Below are positions 46,152 to 54,829 of a DNA stretch of 64,000 nucleotides, one piece after another (the stretch's first letter is position 1; every line of letters begins with the position of its first letter). Where the stretch lies: contig JAGASK010000018.1 of assembly GCA_017621815.1 (NCBI GenBank), positions 1 through 64,000 of the forward strand, written 5' to 3'. Both the position numbers and the translations under genes were made by a program. Source of the stretch: Lachnospiraceae bacterium. Its GTDB lineage: Bacteria > Bacillota > Clostridia > Lachnospirales > Lachnospiraceae. Under the pieces are notes generated by a model, which was not told the DNA's origin, searched no databases, and saw nothing but the letters and a program-made list of their open reading frames with translations.

Positions 46152-49085
46152 TCATTTTATCCACTTTTCTATCGCTGCTGACAATTTTGACAGTTCAATC
46201 GGTTTTGCAACATGGTCATTCATTCCCACTGATAAGGCTCTTTGAATATCATCCGAAAATGCATCCGCACTCATAGCGACAATCGGTATTATTTTTAAAT
46301 CCTCTCTGGCGGAAGCCCTGATTTCCTTTGCTGCCTCATAACCATTCTTGTTAGGCATTTGAATATCCATAAAGACCAAATCAAAGTAATTTTCCGGCTT
46401 TTCCGACAGAATATCCACTGCCTGCTGTCCATCCCTTGCCGTTTCTACTGCAATGCCGATAAACTCCAGCAGCGTCTCGGCAATTTCCAGATTCAGATCA
46501 TTATCTTCTACTAAAAGAACTCTTTTTCCACTGTAATCTGCTTGTCCCAGCTTATCAATGTCTGACGTTTCTTCTCCCTCCTGCTTCTCAATCAGGGATT
46601 TCAATACATAGACTAAGCGTGACTTAAATAATGGTTTAGCGATAAAGGCATTGACGCCTGCTTCTCTTGCTTCCTGTTCAATCGAAGACCAGTCATAAGC
46701 AGAAAGAATAATAATCGGAATATCATCTCCCAACTTTTTCCGTATCTCCCTTGTTGTTTCAACACCACATTTTCCAGGCATCTTCCAGTCCAGAATCACT
46801 ACAGCATAATCCTCCGCATTTTCATGCGCTTCTGTTAATTTTCGGATGGCCTCATCTCCACTTAATACACCATCTGAAACCATGCCAATACTGTTCAAAA
46901 CCTCACAGGCATTTTCACAGGCCTCCGGTTCGTCATCTGCCACCAGCACCCTTAAATCCTTAAGACATTCTACTACTTCCGTTTTCACGTTTTGCAATTT
47001 CAGATATACCTGCACAGTAAACTTAGAACCCACACCCAGGGTACTCTCAACCTGAATATTTCCATTCATCATCTCAACAATATTATTTGCAATGGACATT
47101 CCAAGCCCTGTTCCTTCGATATTCCGGTGGCTGGCACTATTCTCACGCGCAAAGGGTTCAAAGATTGTTTTTATAAACTCCTCCTTCATCCCAATACCGG
47201 TATCTTCAAAAATAAATTCATAGCACCCGCTTCCCTGTATGCGGGATGGTTTTTCACAAATACTGAAGGAAATCGTACCTCCCTCCGGTGTAAACTTCAC
47301 AGCGTTGCCCATAATGTTCACAAACACCTGCTGTAAATGCAATGAATCTCCAATCACATCTTCATGAGTAATATTGGAAATATTTACCTTGAGCTGCTGA
47401 TTCTTTTCCTGAATCTGCGGCTGGATAATTGCCAGAAGATTTTCCACCAGCTTTGCCATATCAAATTCTTCTTCGAACAATGTTACCTTGCCGCTCTCAA
47501 TTTTAGACATATCAAGCACGTCATTGATCAGTGCCAGCAGATGACGGCTTGAAAGGGTAATCTTATTCAGACAGTCTTTAAGTCTTTCCTTATCATCAAT
47601 ATTCATAGCCGCTACGGTAGTCATACCCATAATTGCATTCATAGGGGTACGGATATCATGGGACATTCTCGAAAGGAAATCACTCTTGGCATGATTCGCT
47701 GCCTCTGCTGCCTGAAATGCCTCTTTTAAGGCTGTCCGGTTTCTAAGCTCCTCCCGCTTCAATTCCGTTACATCCTGAATAGCATGTAAGATCATGGTCG
47801 GAACACCATTTTCCCGTTTCAGACTTAAAATCGATATATGCTCCCACCGCTCTGTCTCCCGCTGAACACGGTATTCGAATTGCAGATACGGAGTATTCCT
47901 ATCCATATGCATCTGAATATAGTCCTTTGTTATGACCGTTGGCATATCCTCCATACCGTCATCTTCAATATATTGTGGCAAAGAATAAGTTAATAAATCT
48001 GAATATTTTCCTTTTGCCGGATGCTTCTTCTCCCCGCCCTTAAGATATTCATAGGTATCATTCTTCAGATCCACAACAACAAACCGGGTAAACAAATTTG
48101 TCACTCCGTCAACAATACAGGACATTTCCTGCTTTTGAGACATCAACAGTTTCCTTTGTTTCCAATTTAAAAGAATTAAACTAAGAATATATATACTGAA
48201 TGCAAAAATCAGACAGATTTCCAGCTGTATTCCGGCAGCATTGGCATTGCCTATCATATTATTGGTAACCCCAGACGGAAATGTCTGCATGAGCATCCAG
48301 TCATTCTGGGAAATTCCCGTAAGATATGCATTTCCTGTTCCCTGTACACCGCCATACCTGAAGCCGCAGGATTCATGTTTTTCAAATGCCTGCCGGATGT
48401 CTTTAAGAGATTCCTCGGATACCTTTATAGTTCCCGGCAATGCCTCAAGCATATTTTCAGGGGCATTATCATCACCGAAGCTGGAAATAACCGTTCCATT
48501 TCCCGTACAGAGATATGTTTTTGCCTGTATACCAAAAAATTCAGCAGAAAGAATCCTCTGCATTCCCTCTTCCCGGTATATTCCGATTAGTACTCCGATA
48601 ATTTCCCCCTTATAACGCAAAGGTGTATAGAAACTCACCAGTGTTTCATTCGTAATTCTGGAGTTAAGGGTCATAAATATACCAGAATTTCCTTTCATTC
48701 CTTCTATATAATATTCACGGTCTGAAACATCTGCTTTCTTACCCTCAAATGTAAGATTTATCCCGTTCTTATCCACAAATTCCACATACTCAAAAATGGA
48801 ATTCTCAGCCATGTCCTTCAATGCTTTTGCATCCACCTCTGGTGATTCCAAAGAATTTCCATACATATACGCCATGGTATTAATACTATTCTGCGCACCT
48901 GTCAAAGTATCTTCAATCCGTTCTGCCACCTGAATCGTGGCATCCTCCACATAACTTTCATTCTGTCGGATAATACGCTCATTATTTTCCTTTGTAAAAA
49001 TAACAAAAATAATGACAATAAATACTAACAGAATACAGGCAAACAGAATCTGCATCCATATTTTGCGGTTATTATCAGACTTCAT
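46152..49085 (-). CDS. Hybrid sensor histidine kinase with two receiver domains
   Basis: A 977-residue membrane kinase. Two membrane segments (about residues 10-30 and 285-305) flank a large extracellular Cache-like sensor (SIFEYVEFVDKNGINLTFEGK, DREYYIEGMKG). A PAS-like domain follows, then HisKA with FLSRMSHDIRTPMNAIMGM, the ATPase (VNIMGNAVKFTPEGG, EDTGIGM, GTGLGMSI), a first receiver (LVADDEPEA, VVILDWKMPGKCG) and a second receiver (LLVEDNDLNL, LVFMDIQMPNKNG, HVAKPI). No Hpt domain is present, so an external phosphotransfer partner or direct output is needed. Monocistronic. Confidence 0.93.
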   Translation of the reverse strand: MKSDNNRKIWMQILFACILLVFIVIIFVIFTKENNERIIRQNESYVEDATIQVAERIEDTLTGAQNSINTMAYMYGNSLESPEVDAKALKDMAENSIFEYVEFVDKNGINLTFEGKKADVSDREYYIEGMKGNSGIFMTLNSRITNETLVSFYTPLRYKGEIIGVLIGIYREEGMQRILSAEFFGIQAKTYLCTGNGTVISSFGDDNAPENMLEALPGTIKVSEESLKDIRQAFEKHESCGFRYGGVQGTGNAYLTGISQNDWMLMQTFPSGVTNNMIGNANAAGIQLEICLIFAFSIYILSLILLNWKQRKLLMSQKQEMSCIVDGVTNLFTRFVVVDLKNDTYEYLKGGEKKHPAKGKYSDLLTYSLPQYIEDDGMEDMPTVITKDYIQMHMDRNTPYLQFEYRVQRETERWEHISILSLKRENGVPTMILHAIQDVTELKREELRNRTALKEAFQAAEAANHAKSDFLSRMSHDIRTPMNAIMGMTTVAAMNIDDKERLKDCLNKITLSSRHLLALINDVLDMSKIESGKVTLFEEEFDMAKLVENLLAIIQPQIQEKNQQLKVNISNITHEDVIGDSLHLQQVFVNIMGNAVKFTPEGGTISFSICEKPSRIQGSGCYEFIFEDTGIGMKEEFIKTIFEPFARENSASHRNIEGTGLGMSIANNIVEMMNGNIQVESTLGVGSKFTVQVYLKLQNVKTEVVECLKDLRVLVADDEPEACENACEVLNSIGMVSDGVLSGDEAIRKLTEAHENAEDYAVVILDWKMPGKCGVETTREIRKKLGDDIPIIILSAYDWSSIEQEAREAGVNAFIAKPLFKSRLVYVLKSLIEKQEGEETSDIDKLGQADYSGKRVLLVEDNDLNLEIAETLLEFIGIAVETARDGQQAVDILSEKPENYFDLVFMDIQMPNKNGYEAAKEIRASAREDLKIIPIVAMSADAFSDDIQRALSVGMNDHVAKPIELSKLSAAIEKWIK

Positions 49086-49100
49086 TTTTCACACCTCTTA

Positions 49101-49361
49101 TCACTTTTTATCTTCTAAATTATATATTAATTCATAGCAATTTTCCACTCTTCTTTCCTGGATTCCCACCATTTTATTTGCTGTGTAAACAGCATAATTA
49201 TCTAAAACCGGAGATTCCACCCATACGGATTGATGATAGTTAAAAAAAACAAGACTTTGCATTGGTTTTACAAGGTCTTGTTTTTCTATGTCCCGGGCTG
49301 ATTTAGTTTTTCTTAGTGCTGCCATAATACGGCAGTTTTGGATACGATTGCATTGAGACAA
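49101..49361 (-). CDS. Doubtful short ORF
   Basis: An 86-codon frame just upstream of the hybrid kinase. It has mixed composition (FFNYHQSVWVESPVLDNYAV, then KMVGIQERRVENCYELIYNL) and no ribosome site ahead of its ATGs. It might be the tail of a lost gene. No family recognised. Confidence 0.25.
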   Translation of the reverse strand: MSQCNRIQNCRIMAALRKTKSARDIEKQDLVKPMQSLVFFNYHQSVWVESPVLDNYAVYTANKMVGIQERRVENCYELIYNLEDKK

Positions 49362-49389
49362 TCTATGTCATCAATTCCCCTGTTGTAAA

Positions 49390-50253
49390 TTATATGCTAT
49401 AGTCTAATCTGCTGCCTGTATCCTCCTTGTCTTCTTTTGTTTTCTCTTTTCTGGCGGCTTCCTTTTTCTCCTCTGCCCGCTTTTCCCGCATCTGCTCAAT
49501 ACGTTCTTTTTGCTTTTGAGAAGATTTTTCAAGTTCAGCAAAATAAGAAACTGAACCGTCATCATTAAAGCAGATACCAAACTTAGTCATTTTGACGCCT
49601 TCTGTATTCTTTCCGAAAGCACTCTCAAAGCCAAACTGTTCATTGATCTGCAGAGACATTCTGACTGCACTTTGAACAGCATTCATTTTTTCTTCCGCAT
49701 ATTTCTCATCCACAGCCATCCTTTCAAGCTCTTCCATTGAAAAGACAACCGAAAACTCTTTACTGCTGTTTTTCACAAGGGAACGTAAATCATCCCCTGA
49801 ATTTCCTACAATAAAATCAAAATCTCCATAAGTTTTCCTGAGATTTTCCAGAAAAGCTGCCGCCTTATCCGATAATTTAAACTTACCGCTCTTTACCTCT
49901 TCTGCTTCTGCCTTCTGGGCTGCCTTATATTCCTTCAGATATTCCACCGGTATAGGCTCTCTATCTGCCGCAGTTTCTCCCAAAAGTCCCTTTCCATATT
50001 GTTCTAATGCCGTGAGTGCATCACCTGAAAATTCCACGATAACATTATCTCCATACTGGGAAGATATTTCATTCATTGTACGAAAAGTTTCTTCTTTGGT
50101 CATTTTATCCATGACCTTGTTTCCTTTTTCGTCAATAGTATTAAACTCATAACGAACTATCGTATCTTTCTTTCCTGCGCCGGAACCATAACTTGCTATC
50201 TGTTCTGTTCCCCTATAAAACTGTCCGTAATTATTGCTGATATTTGCTGCCAC
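49390..50253 (-). CDS. DUF6033 family protein
   Basis: A 287-residue protein of the DUF6033 family, known from Clostridia, function unknown. It starts AANISNNYGQFYRGTEQIAS, contains YEFNTIDEKGNKVMDKMTKEETF, the DFDFIVGNSGDDLRSLVKNS region and KFGICFNDDGSVSYFAELEK, and ends in a Lys/Glu-rich coiled tail (QMREKRAEEKKEAARKEK). The start is a GTG set by a perfect AAAGGAGG eight bases upstream; the frame stays open for 51 more codons but without a start codon. It follows a smaller protein often found with it. Confidence 0.8.
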   Translation of the reverse strand: MAANISNNYGQFYRGTEQIASYGSGAGKKDTIVRYEFNTIDEKGNKVMDKMTKEETFRTMNEISSQYGDNVIVEFSGDALTALEQYGKGLLGETAADREPIPVEYLKEYKAAQKAEAEEVKSGKFKLSDKAAAFLENLRKTYGDFDFIVGNSGDDLRSLVKNSSKEFSVVFSMEELERMAVDEKYAEEKMNAVQSAVRMSLQINEQFGFESAFGKNTEGVKMTKFGICFNDDGSVSYFAELEKSSQKQKERIEQMREKRAEEKKEAARKEKTKEDKEDTGSRLDYSI

Positions 50254-50408
50254 TTTATCATCCTCCTTTAATAGTTTGGGATTTCCACTTTCATCCTGTC
50301 CTAATCGATACAGCCCGCTCGGCTTGCTGCCGGACTTTTCACTGCTGATATACTCGTCCTTTGGAACAGGAATACCTTCACTCTTATTTCCTGCACCTGC
50401 AACACAGG
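50254..50408 (-). pseudogene. Remnant of a paralogous gene fused in frame upstream of the DUF6033 start
   Basis: The minus strand encodes, with no start codon, GNKSEGIPVPKDEYISSEKS then GSKPSGLYRLGQDESGNPKL up to the GTG of the DUF6033 gene in the same frame. This tail is like the C-terminus of a secreted or repeated Lachnospiraceae protein. A stop precedes it at about 50409. It looks like the end of a deleted paralogue whose own stop codon was lost by a small frameshift. Confidence 0.5.
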
Positions 50409-50462
50409 CTCACTATGAGTCCAAGCATTTATAAATTTCTTGCACCATACTAAATATACTGT

Positions 50463-51014
50463 TTATCTTTTCCCCCAATTCATATAGATGTCCATGTTCC
50501 TCATATAAAATGACATTAAATCAAATCTGCCAAGCAGTTTCATATCTCTTATTACTTCTTCAAACATTGCAATAAAGTTGCCTCTGTCATTAAGCCCCAT
50601 TTCTCCATATCCACCGGTAGCCGTAAGTGGTAAAGACCCCAAACCGCCGCCTTTGTCCACATTAAGATATGACTCTAAAGCTCTCATTTCCACCACTGTC
50701 GCACAGGAAGGATTCACTTTGTTGATATGTATCGTCTGTTCAAATTCGTTTCCATTCTCATCAACGCCCTTTGCAACTACAGTCGGATCTTCCTCTGTTG
50801 AACCTTCTGCATATTTGATATAAAAGGATAATCCCGTACCATTTCCTCCTGAATAAAGCATATCGTCAGTCTTCAAATAAACTTTATAAGTTTTTTGTGT
50901 GTTCGCCACATTGTTCATCTGGTTATTAAATCCATTATGAGAAGTTGTTTTCTGTGTTCTTCTTGTTTCATATCCTACTGGATATCCTGTTGTTCCGATT
51001 CCACTAATCGCCAT
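50463..51014 (-). CDS. Hypothetical protein linked to DUF6033
   Basis: A 183-residue hydrophilic protein starting AISGIGTTGYPVGYETRRTQ, with a Gly-rich middle (SGGNGTGLSFYIKYAEGS, GGGLGSLPLTATGGYGEMGL) and a C-terminal helix (MKLLGRFDLMSFYMRNMDIY). No signal peptide, no membrane segment. ATG 51014 has AAAGGAGG seven bases upstream; the longer frame to 51059 is not supported. Proteins with this start occur upstream of DUF6033 genes in related bacteria; function is unknown. Confidence 0.7.
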   Translation of the reverse strand: MAISGIGTTGYPVGYETRRTQKTTSHNGFNNQMNNVANTQKTYKVYLKTDDMLYSGGNGTGLSFYIKYAEGSTEEDPTVVAKGVDENGNEFEQTIHINKVNPSCATVVEMRALESYLNVDKGGGLGSLPLTATGGYGEMGLNDRGNFIAMFEEVIRDMKLLGRFDLMSFYMRNMDIYMNWGKR

Positions 51015-51226
51015 TTTTGTATTCCTCCTTTCAAACTTATTGCTCTTCCCCAAGGCCACACCTTGTTATAGTTCCCAAATTAAAGAAAATAAGGGATTTT
51101 GCATCATATCAGGATTGCTGATACCATTTAATCATACAGGTTATTATATACAGAGTACAAATTCATTTGGGATGGCATCAGAGCCGCCTGCTGCATCAAA
51201 TGCTTTTGGTACAAAAGATAGGCACT

Positions 51227-51301
51227 TTAAACGAATTGATCAATCAGACCTTTTAGCTGCTCCCGGATTATCTTTTCATCATCAACGACTGCTATATTCA
51301 A
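51227..51301 (-). pseudogene. N-terminal stub of a LytTR-type response regulator
   Basis: From a TTG at 51301 the minus strand reads MNIAVVDDEKIIREQLKGLI then DQFV and stop. This is the first beta strand, acidic pair and helix of a receiver domain as in AgrA/LytR-type regulators. The rest of the gene is not present. Confidence 0.6.
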
Positions 51302-51551
51302 TGAACTTTACCTTCATTTCTTTACAAAGATTTTTATAGCTTTTATTTTGTATATCGGCAGAATTTTTTTATTTTTCTTCTAAATGTAACGAAACCCCTT
51401 TGAAATGAAACGAAACAGAAAGAAGCCGAAAATTAAGGACTAAAGTTATTCCCTTTAACTTCCCCGGTTTCCAAGTCAATTCCGCTATCATGCCAGAGGA
51501 TATGCGGACATCCGTCCTGCCTATGAAAATAGCATACCGCCGCATATGCCA

Positions 51552-51586
51552 CAAAAAGAGAGGCTCACCGACCACTCCGGTGAACC
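51552..51586 (-). terminator. Terminator-like hairpin
   Basis: GGCTCACCG (51562-51570) pairs with CGGTGAACC (51578-51586) with one mismatch; the minus strand then reads TCTCTTTTTG. It has no clear gene upstream, so it may end an unannotated short RNA. Confidence 0.55.
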
Positions 51587-51799
51587 CCTTCAAGCTCCCC
51601 AAAAAATAATTGTGCCAAATTATACACATACCATATATATAGACTGGTGTGTATTACACATACCCTATACATATATTTTATATATAAAATAATAAGCATC
51701 CAAATGAAAAAGCCCTTTTTATTACACACAGACAACTGGAAGTTATGAAAGCAGCGCTGTTTTATACACAATTCCCTTTTTATCAAGGAAACTGTATCT

Positions 51800-52339
51800 C
51801 TAATTAAAAAATTTATTGTATTTTCCCTTATTTTTAAATGGTTTTTTCTGAATACTTTTCATATATAACGTATAATCACTTGGATCAAATTCATCTCCAT
51901 AACCTCTATCAATTGCTTCTGTAAATCCGAATTTAAAATAAATATGTTTTGCTCTTTTATTATCATCTTCAACACCAATAGTAAATTCAGTATAACCCTG
52001 CTGCTCTAAATCAGATAAAGCAAATTGAATTAACTTTTGCCCAAGACCTAATCCTTGACATTTTTTATCTATTCTAAAAGCTTGAAGATAAACTCTTTGA
52101 TTAGGTATTGTTTCAGAAGTCAGATCATGACTTACATAATTAATTGATAATTCCCCTATAAAAGTATTATTTAGTTCAATAACATAAACATCAATTTCTT
52201 TATTATCAAATTCTTTCAATCTCATATCTCGATACTTTAACCACATTTGTTCATTATCCGGAAATAAGTCATGTAATCTATCAAATTCATTTTTCATGAT
52301 TTTTCTATATATATAATTCACTGTATCTTCTATATCCAT
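51800..52339 (-). CDS. GNAT family N-acetyltransferase
   Basis: A 179-residue acetyltransferase. The acetyl-CoA motif is RIDKKCQGLGLGQKLIQFAL, followed by EFTIGVEDDNKRAKHIYFKFGFTEA, typical of the family. Substrate unknown. Codon use is more AT-rich than the core genes nearby, which suits acquired DNA. Monocistronic, with no clear promoter recognised. Confidence 0.88.
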   Translation of the reverse strand: MDIEDTVNYIYRKIMKNEFDRLHDLFPDNEQMWLKYRDMRLKEFDNKEIDVYVIELNNTFIGELSINYVSHDLTSETIPNQRVYLQAFRIDKKCQGLGLGQKLIQFALSDLEQQGYTEFTIGVEDDNKRAKHIYFKFGFTEAIDRGYGDEFDPSDYTLYMKSIQKKPFKNKGKYNKFFN

Positions 52340-52540
52340 TTTTTACCTCACTCTATAAATCCTGATTGTGCTTTGTTGCTGTTTAAGGGAACTATTAGCT
52401 GTTATATTTGTTTATTAAAATCTCTTCTAACCCTTGAAAACACTATAACACAAAACATATGGGAATGGTAAACTGATTGAAATGCTTTCAAAAAATCGAT
52501 GAAAAGAGGCCATATAAAAGATGAACTGCGGAGAAGGTAA

Positions 52541-53035
52541 TCAATCAACAATTACTTGTTGGAAATCTTTCGTCCAATCAATAATTATCCGCTTATCGTA
52601 TTTATTAATATTATCAGGTAGATTTGTTTTATCAAAAAACCTGTGTTCCAGTGCTTCTTCTGTATTATTTTGAATTTCCCCGCTATACACAGTTGTCTTA
52701 AAAATGATACCTGTCCCATAACAAATATCTCCATTTGGATAAGTGATAATTCCATCCTCCCCCGAATAAATACCAAACAATGTCAGTTCTTCTATCTCAA
52801 TTCCGGCTTCTTCAAATGCTTCTCTTTTTACCACTTCTATAAATTTCTCACCAATCTCCATAGAACCTCCAAGAAGTGCCCAAGAGCTATTATCACGTCG
52901 CTTTTGGAGCAATATTTCCCCTTTGTCGTTTTCGATGATAACTCCGCAGCTTATTACCATAAGAGGCGCATGCCCTACATCTTTACGCATCTCCACTATA
53001 TAATTTCCTCTATACTTTGCTATAATATCTTTCAT
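52541..53035 (-). CDS. NUDIX hydrolase
   Basis: A 164-residue NUDIX protein. The box is GGSMEIGEKFIEVVKREAFE followed by EAGIEI, a complete GX5EX7REUXEEXGU motif. It hydrolyses nucleoside diphosphate derivatives; the substrate is not predictable. ATG 53035 (MKDIIAKYRGNY) with GGGAGTGG at good distance is preferred to the GTG at 53047. Confidence 0.9.
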   Translation of the reverse strand: MKDIIAKYRGNYIVEMRKDVGHAPLMVISCGVIIENDKGEILLQKRRDNSSWALLGGSMEIGEKFIEVVKREAFEEAGIEIEELTLFGIYSGEDGIITYPNGDICYGTGIIFKTTVYSGEIQNNTEEALEHRFFDKTNLPDNINKYDKRIIIDWTKDFQQVIVD

Positions 53036-53201
53036 ATCAGCAACCACTCCCTTATGTTATTTGAAAATCTCACACTATAATTTCACTTGTAACTCTCAAA
53101 GGTATGTCAGTTGTTCTTGTACCTTTTTGTCGATATTCCAATCAGTCTCACCATGCCTTGCCGGTAAAATGCTCATTACCAGCCTTTGTCTCCCAGGTCA
53201 A

Positions 53202-53243
53202 ATAATAGAAGGTACGCTTTGCGAACTTTTTATTATCATGAAT
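53202..53243 (-). repeat. Dispersed palindromic element, copy C
   Basis: The minus strand reads ATTCATGATAATAAAAAGTT then CGCAAAGCGTACCTTCTATTAT. Both arms are present. It lies between the HD-domain gene and the NUDIX gene. Confidence 0.7.
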
Positions 53244-53268
53244 AAGAATTTCAGTTCTAGCCGAAATA

Positions 53269-53901
53269 TCAATTCTCTTGTCTTGGTGGTGTCCATGGTT
53301 TAGAATTCAACAAGGTAGTCTTTCCTATATCCGGAAGAACATCGTATATAGAACACCCCATCTTATTTTCAAAATCTTCCTTTATTTCAAATATCACATT
53401 CCATCCCTTAATGTAATCCTCCATAATCCCATATCTTCTGGTTACATCAACAAATCTCTTTTCTAAAATCACAAAACCATAATCGGTTGCAAGAGCATCA
53501 CACATCTGAATTAGCTTATCATATTCATCAGCTGCTCCACAACTGATTATGTATTGTTTAATCTCTTTTTCTTCTAATGTTTCAGGGTCATAGTTAAATT
53601 CATCTTTCATGAACACATATGAATGGGTCATACAAATTCTTGCTGCTTCATCCCTACCCCTGTCCGTACAGTATTTATACCCTTCATATACATGTTTAGG
53701 AATATTTACAATTCCTACTCGTCTGCCAATATCATGTAATAATCCAATTATGTATGCCTTATCTTCATCTAATGCTGGAACAAGATGTGCAATATTCCTT
53801 GCTGCAATACCAACATTTTCTGAATGTTTTACCCATGGACCTGGGTTCAATTCACCTGCAATATGCAATTCTTTTAACGCCTCTTCAATAGTGGGTAACA
53901 T
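53269..53901 (-). CDS. HD-domain phosphohydrolase
   Basis: A 210-residue HD protein. The metal-binding motif is seen as VKHSENVGIAARNIA, then GLLHDIGRRVGI (His-Asp pair) and a later HSYVFMKDEF. It resembles stand-alone HD phosphohydrolases acting on nucleotides or phosphorylated metabolites. Its start overlaps the end of a GNAT fragment by 17 bases. Confidence 0.88.
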   Translation of the reverse strand: MLPTIEEALKELHIAGELNPGPWVKHSENVGIAARNIAHLVPALDEDKAYIIGLLHDIGRRVGIVNIPKHVYEGYKYCTDRGRDEAARICMTHSYVFMKDEFNYDPETLEEKEIKQYIISCGAADEYDKLIQMCDALATDYGFVILEKRFVDVTRRYGIMEDYIKGWNVIFEIKEDFENKMGCSIYDVLPDIGKTTLLNSKPWTPPRQEN

Positions 53902-54217
53902 ACTTATCTCTCCCTATTATTTTTTTCATATATGTACCATATTCCATTTGCCTCAAATATTGATAACCACTCTTCTGCAGCTCCTTATTAGAACTGATAT
54001 TTCTAACCTCAGCATTACCTTGTAATCTATCCATTGATGTTTCTGAAAATATGAACTCTACAACACGCCGCATTGCCTCTGTACATATTCCGTTATTCCA
54101 CAACCAAGGTGCGATACGATAACCGACCATTCCGACACCTCCAAGACGCTGCACTATATCTGAAAATGTCTTACAGTAAGAATCTACAAGACTGTCGGCT
54201 AAACCAGGAACGAGCAT
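53885..54217 (-). pseudogene. GNAT acetyltransferase fragment
   Basis: A 110-codon frame with the middle of a RimJ-type acetyltransferase: GMVGYRIAPWLWNNGICTEA, then FIFSETSMDRLQGNAEVRNI and SSNKELQKSGYQYL. The N-terminal half of the domain is missing and residues before GGVGMVG do not look like the family. The promoter of the antitoxin RNA begins just upstream, so this end was probably cut when that locus arrived. Confidence 0.6.
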
Positions 54218-54227
54218 CCGGCGATAT

Positions 54228-54256
54228 TTGACATCCTCATGGGAATCTGCTAAAAT
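54228..54256 (+). promoter_or_regulatory. Promoter of the antitoxin RNA
   Basis: TTGACA (54228-54233), exactly 17 bases, TAAAAT (54251-54256). Strong constitutive form, reading toward the toxin gene from its 3' side. Confidence 0.8.
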
Positions 54257-54262
54257 AAAGAT

Positions 54263-54355
54263 ATAAAAAAGGGTGCTACCGATAGACGGTTAGCCTAAGA
54301 TTAATTCACTTTAATAAAAAGTAACCGTATCCTTGGCCAAGGCGGTTACTTTTTT
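54263..54355 (+). ncRNA. Antisense antitoxin RNA of a type I toxin-antitoxin locus
   Basis: A transcript of about 93 bases is predicted from the promoter at 54228-54256 to the T run at 54350-54355. It starts near GGGTGCTACCGATAGACGGT (a small hairpin) and runs into the terminator stem, overlapping the 3' end of the toxin gene on the other strand. The 5' end of the toxin message carries a related block (GGGTGCTACC, then CGGTAGGCGGTTAG). Arrangement and motifs match RNA-regulated holin-like toxins (Fst/TxpA-type). Not experimentally shown. Confidence 0.7.
54316..54355. terminator. Bidirectional terminator of the toxin-antitoxin locus
   Basis: AAAAAGTAACCG (54316-54327) pairs with CGGTTACTTTTTT (54343-54355). 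T runs exist on both strands, so it can end both the antitoxin RNA and the toxin message. The toxin stop codon lies inside the right arm. Confidence 0.85.
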
Positions 54356-54438
54356 GTGTGGTCAATGTATGCAATCAAGATCGTCACAACAATTCCAAGA
54401 ATCATCAGTACGATGGAGAGCAGTTCAAAGTCACTCAT
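54346..54438 (-). CDS. Putative holin-like toxin (type I toxin, Fst/TxpA-like)
   Basis: A 30-residue membrane peptide: MSDFELLSIVLMILGIVVTI, then LIAYIDHTKK. One hydrophobic helix (residues 8-23) with a short acidic start and a basic end is the standard plan of these toxins, which insert in the membrane when their RNA antitoxin is lost. AAAGGAGGG lies eight bases before the ATG. The message starts about 130 bases upstream from the promoter at 54568-54596, giving a structured leader. It is too short for routine gene calling. Confidence 0.85.
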   Translation of the reverse strand: MSDFELLSIVLMILGIVVTILIAYIDHTKK

Positions 54439-54567
54439 AAAGCAAGCCCTCCTTTCCCAGATTTCCCTGTTTCTGAAAATCAGCCTGCAGGGATTTCTAT
54501 GTAATCAGAGGGTCCAGTCCCTCTGTTGAAGGACTAACCGCCTACCGTTATGGTAGCACCCATAAAT

Positions 54568-54596
54568 ATTTTATCAGAAAATGTCGGCAGCTACAA
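54568..54596 (-). promoter_or_regulatory. Promoter of the toxin gene
   Basis: On the minus strand TTGTAG (54591-54596), 17 bases, TAAAAT (54568-54573). The -10 box is identical to the antitoxin promoter, but the -35 is weaker, in line with antitoxin excess. Confidence 0.6.
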
Positions 54597-54829
54597 GCTA
54601 ATGCGGCTTTTTCCATATAAAAATTCTCATAAGTCTCTACCCCATACTTTTGGACATAACCATACTTTTTAGCAAAACCTCATCCCTTTTGCCATTTTGT
54701 GTGTTTCCAAGCCTTATTGCTACTCTCGCAGCAGTCCTAAAATTTCACACAACAAAAGGAGCTTTTTGTGAGCAAGCTCCCAAAAGCCCCTTTCGTTAGT
54801 CCACGCATGGCTCATTGCCACCGCGGAAG
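54597..54829. other. Intergenic region upstream of the toxin promoter and after ppdK
   Basis: No gene. The only clear feature is the ppdK terminator at 54752-54780 followed by a block (CAAGCTCCCA, then GCATGGCT near 54806) that also occurs at 22716-22763. Confidence 0.4.
54752..54780 (-). terminator. Terminator of ppdK
   Basis: GGAGCTT (54758-54764) pairs with AAGCTCC (54774-54780); the minus strand continues TTTTGT. It lies 50 bases beyond the ppdK stop codon. Confidence 0.75.

Larger units (their letters stand above)
51060..51799. other. Intergenic region with repeats, a terminator and a gene stub
   Basis: No intact gene. It contains the response-regulator stub at 51227-51301, a minus-strand terminator at 51552-51586, and two direct repeats TACACATACC (51623-51632 and 51655-51664), 32 bases start to start, in very AT-rich DNA with a GTGTAATACAC palindrome. 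Frames of 70-86 codons here have no ribosome sites and odd composition. Confidence 0.4.

Noticed and set aside
51369-51629. 86-codon minus frame in the intergenic region
   Set aside because: No ribosome site, biased composition, and it runs through the terminator hairpin; probably not translated.
53060-53268. Open frame on the minus strand between the HD and NUDIX genes (ends TGKAW)
   Set aside because: It reads through a dispersed palindromic element and has no start codon with ribosome site; coding character is weak.
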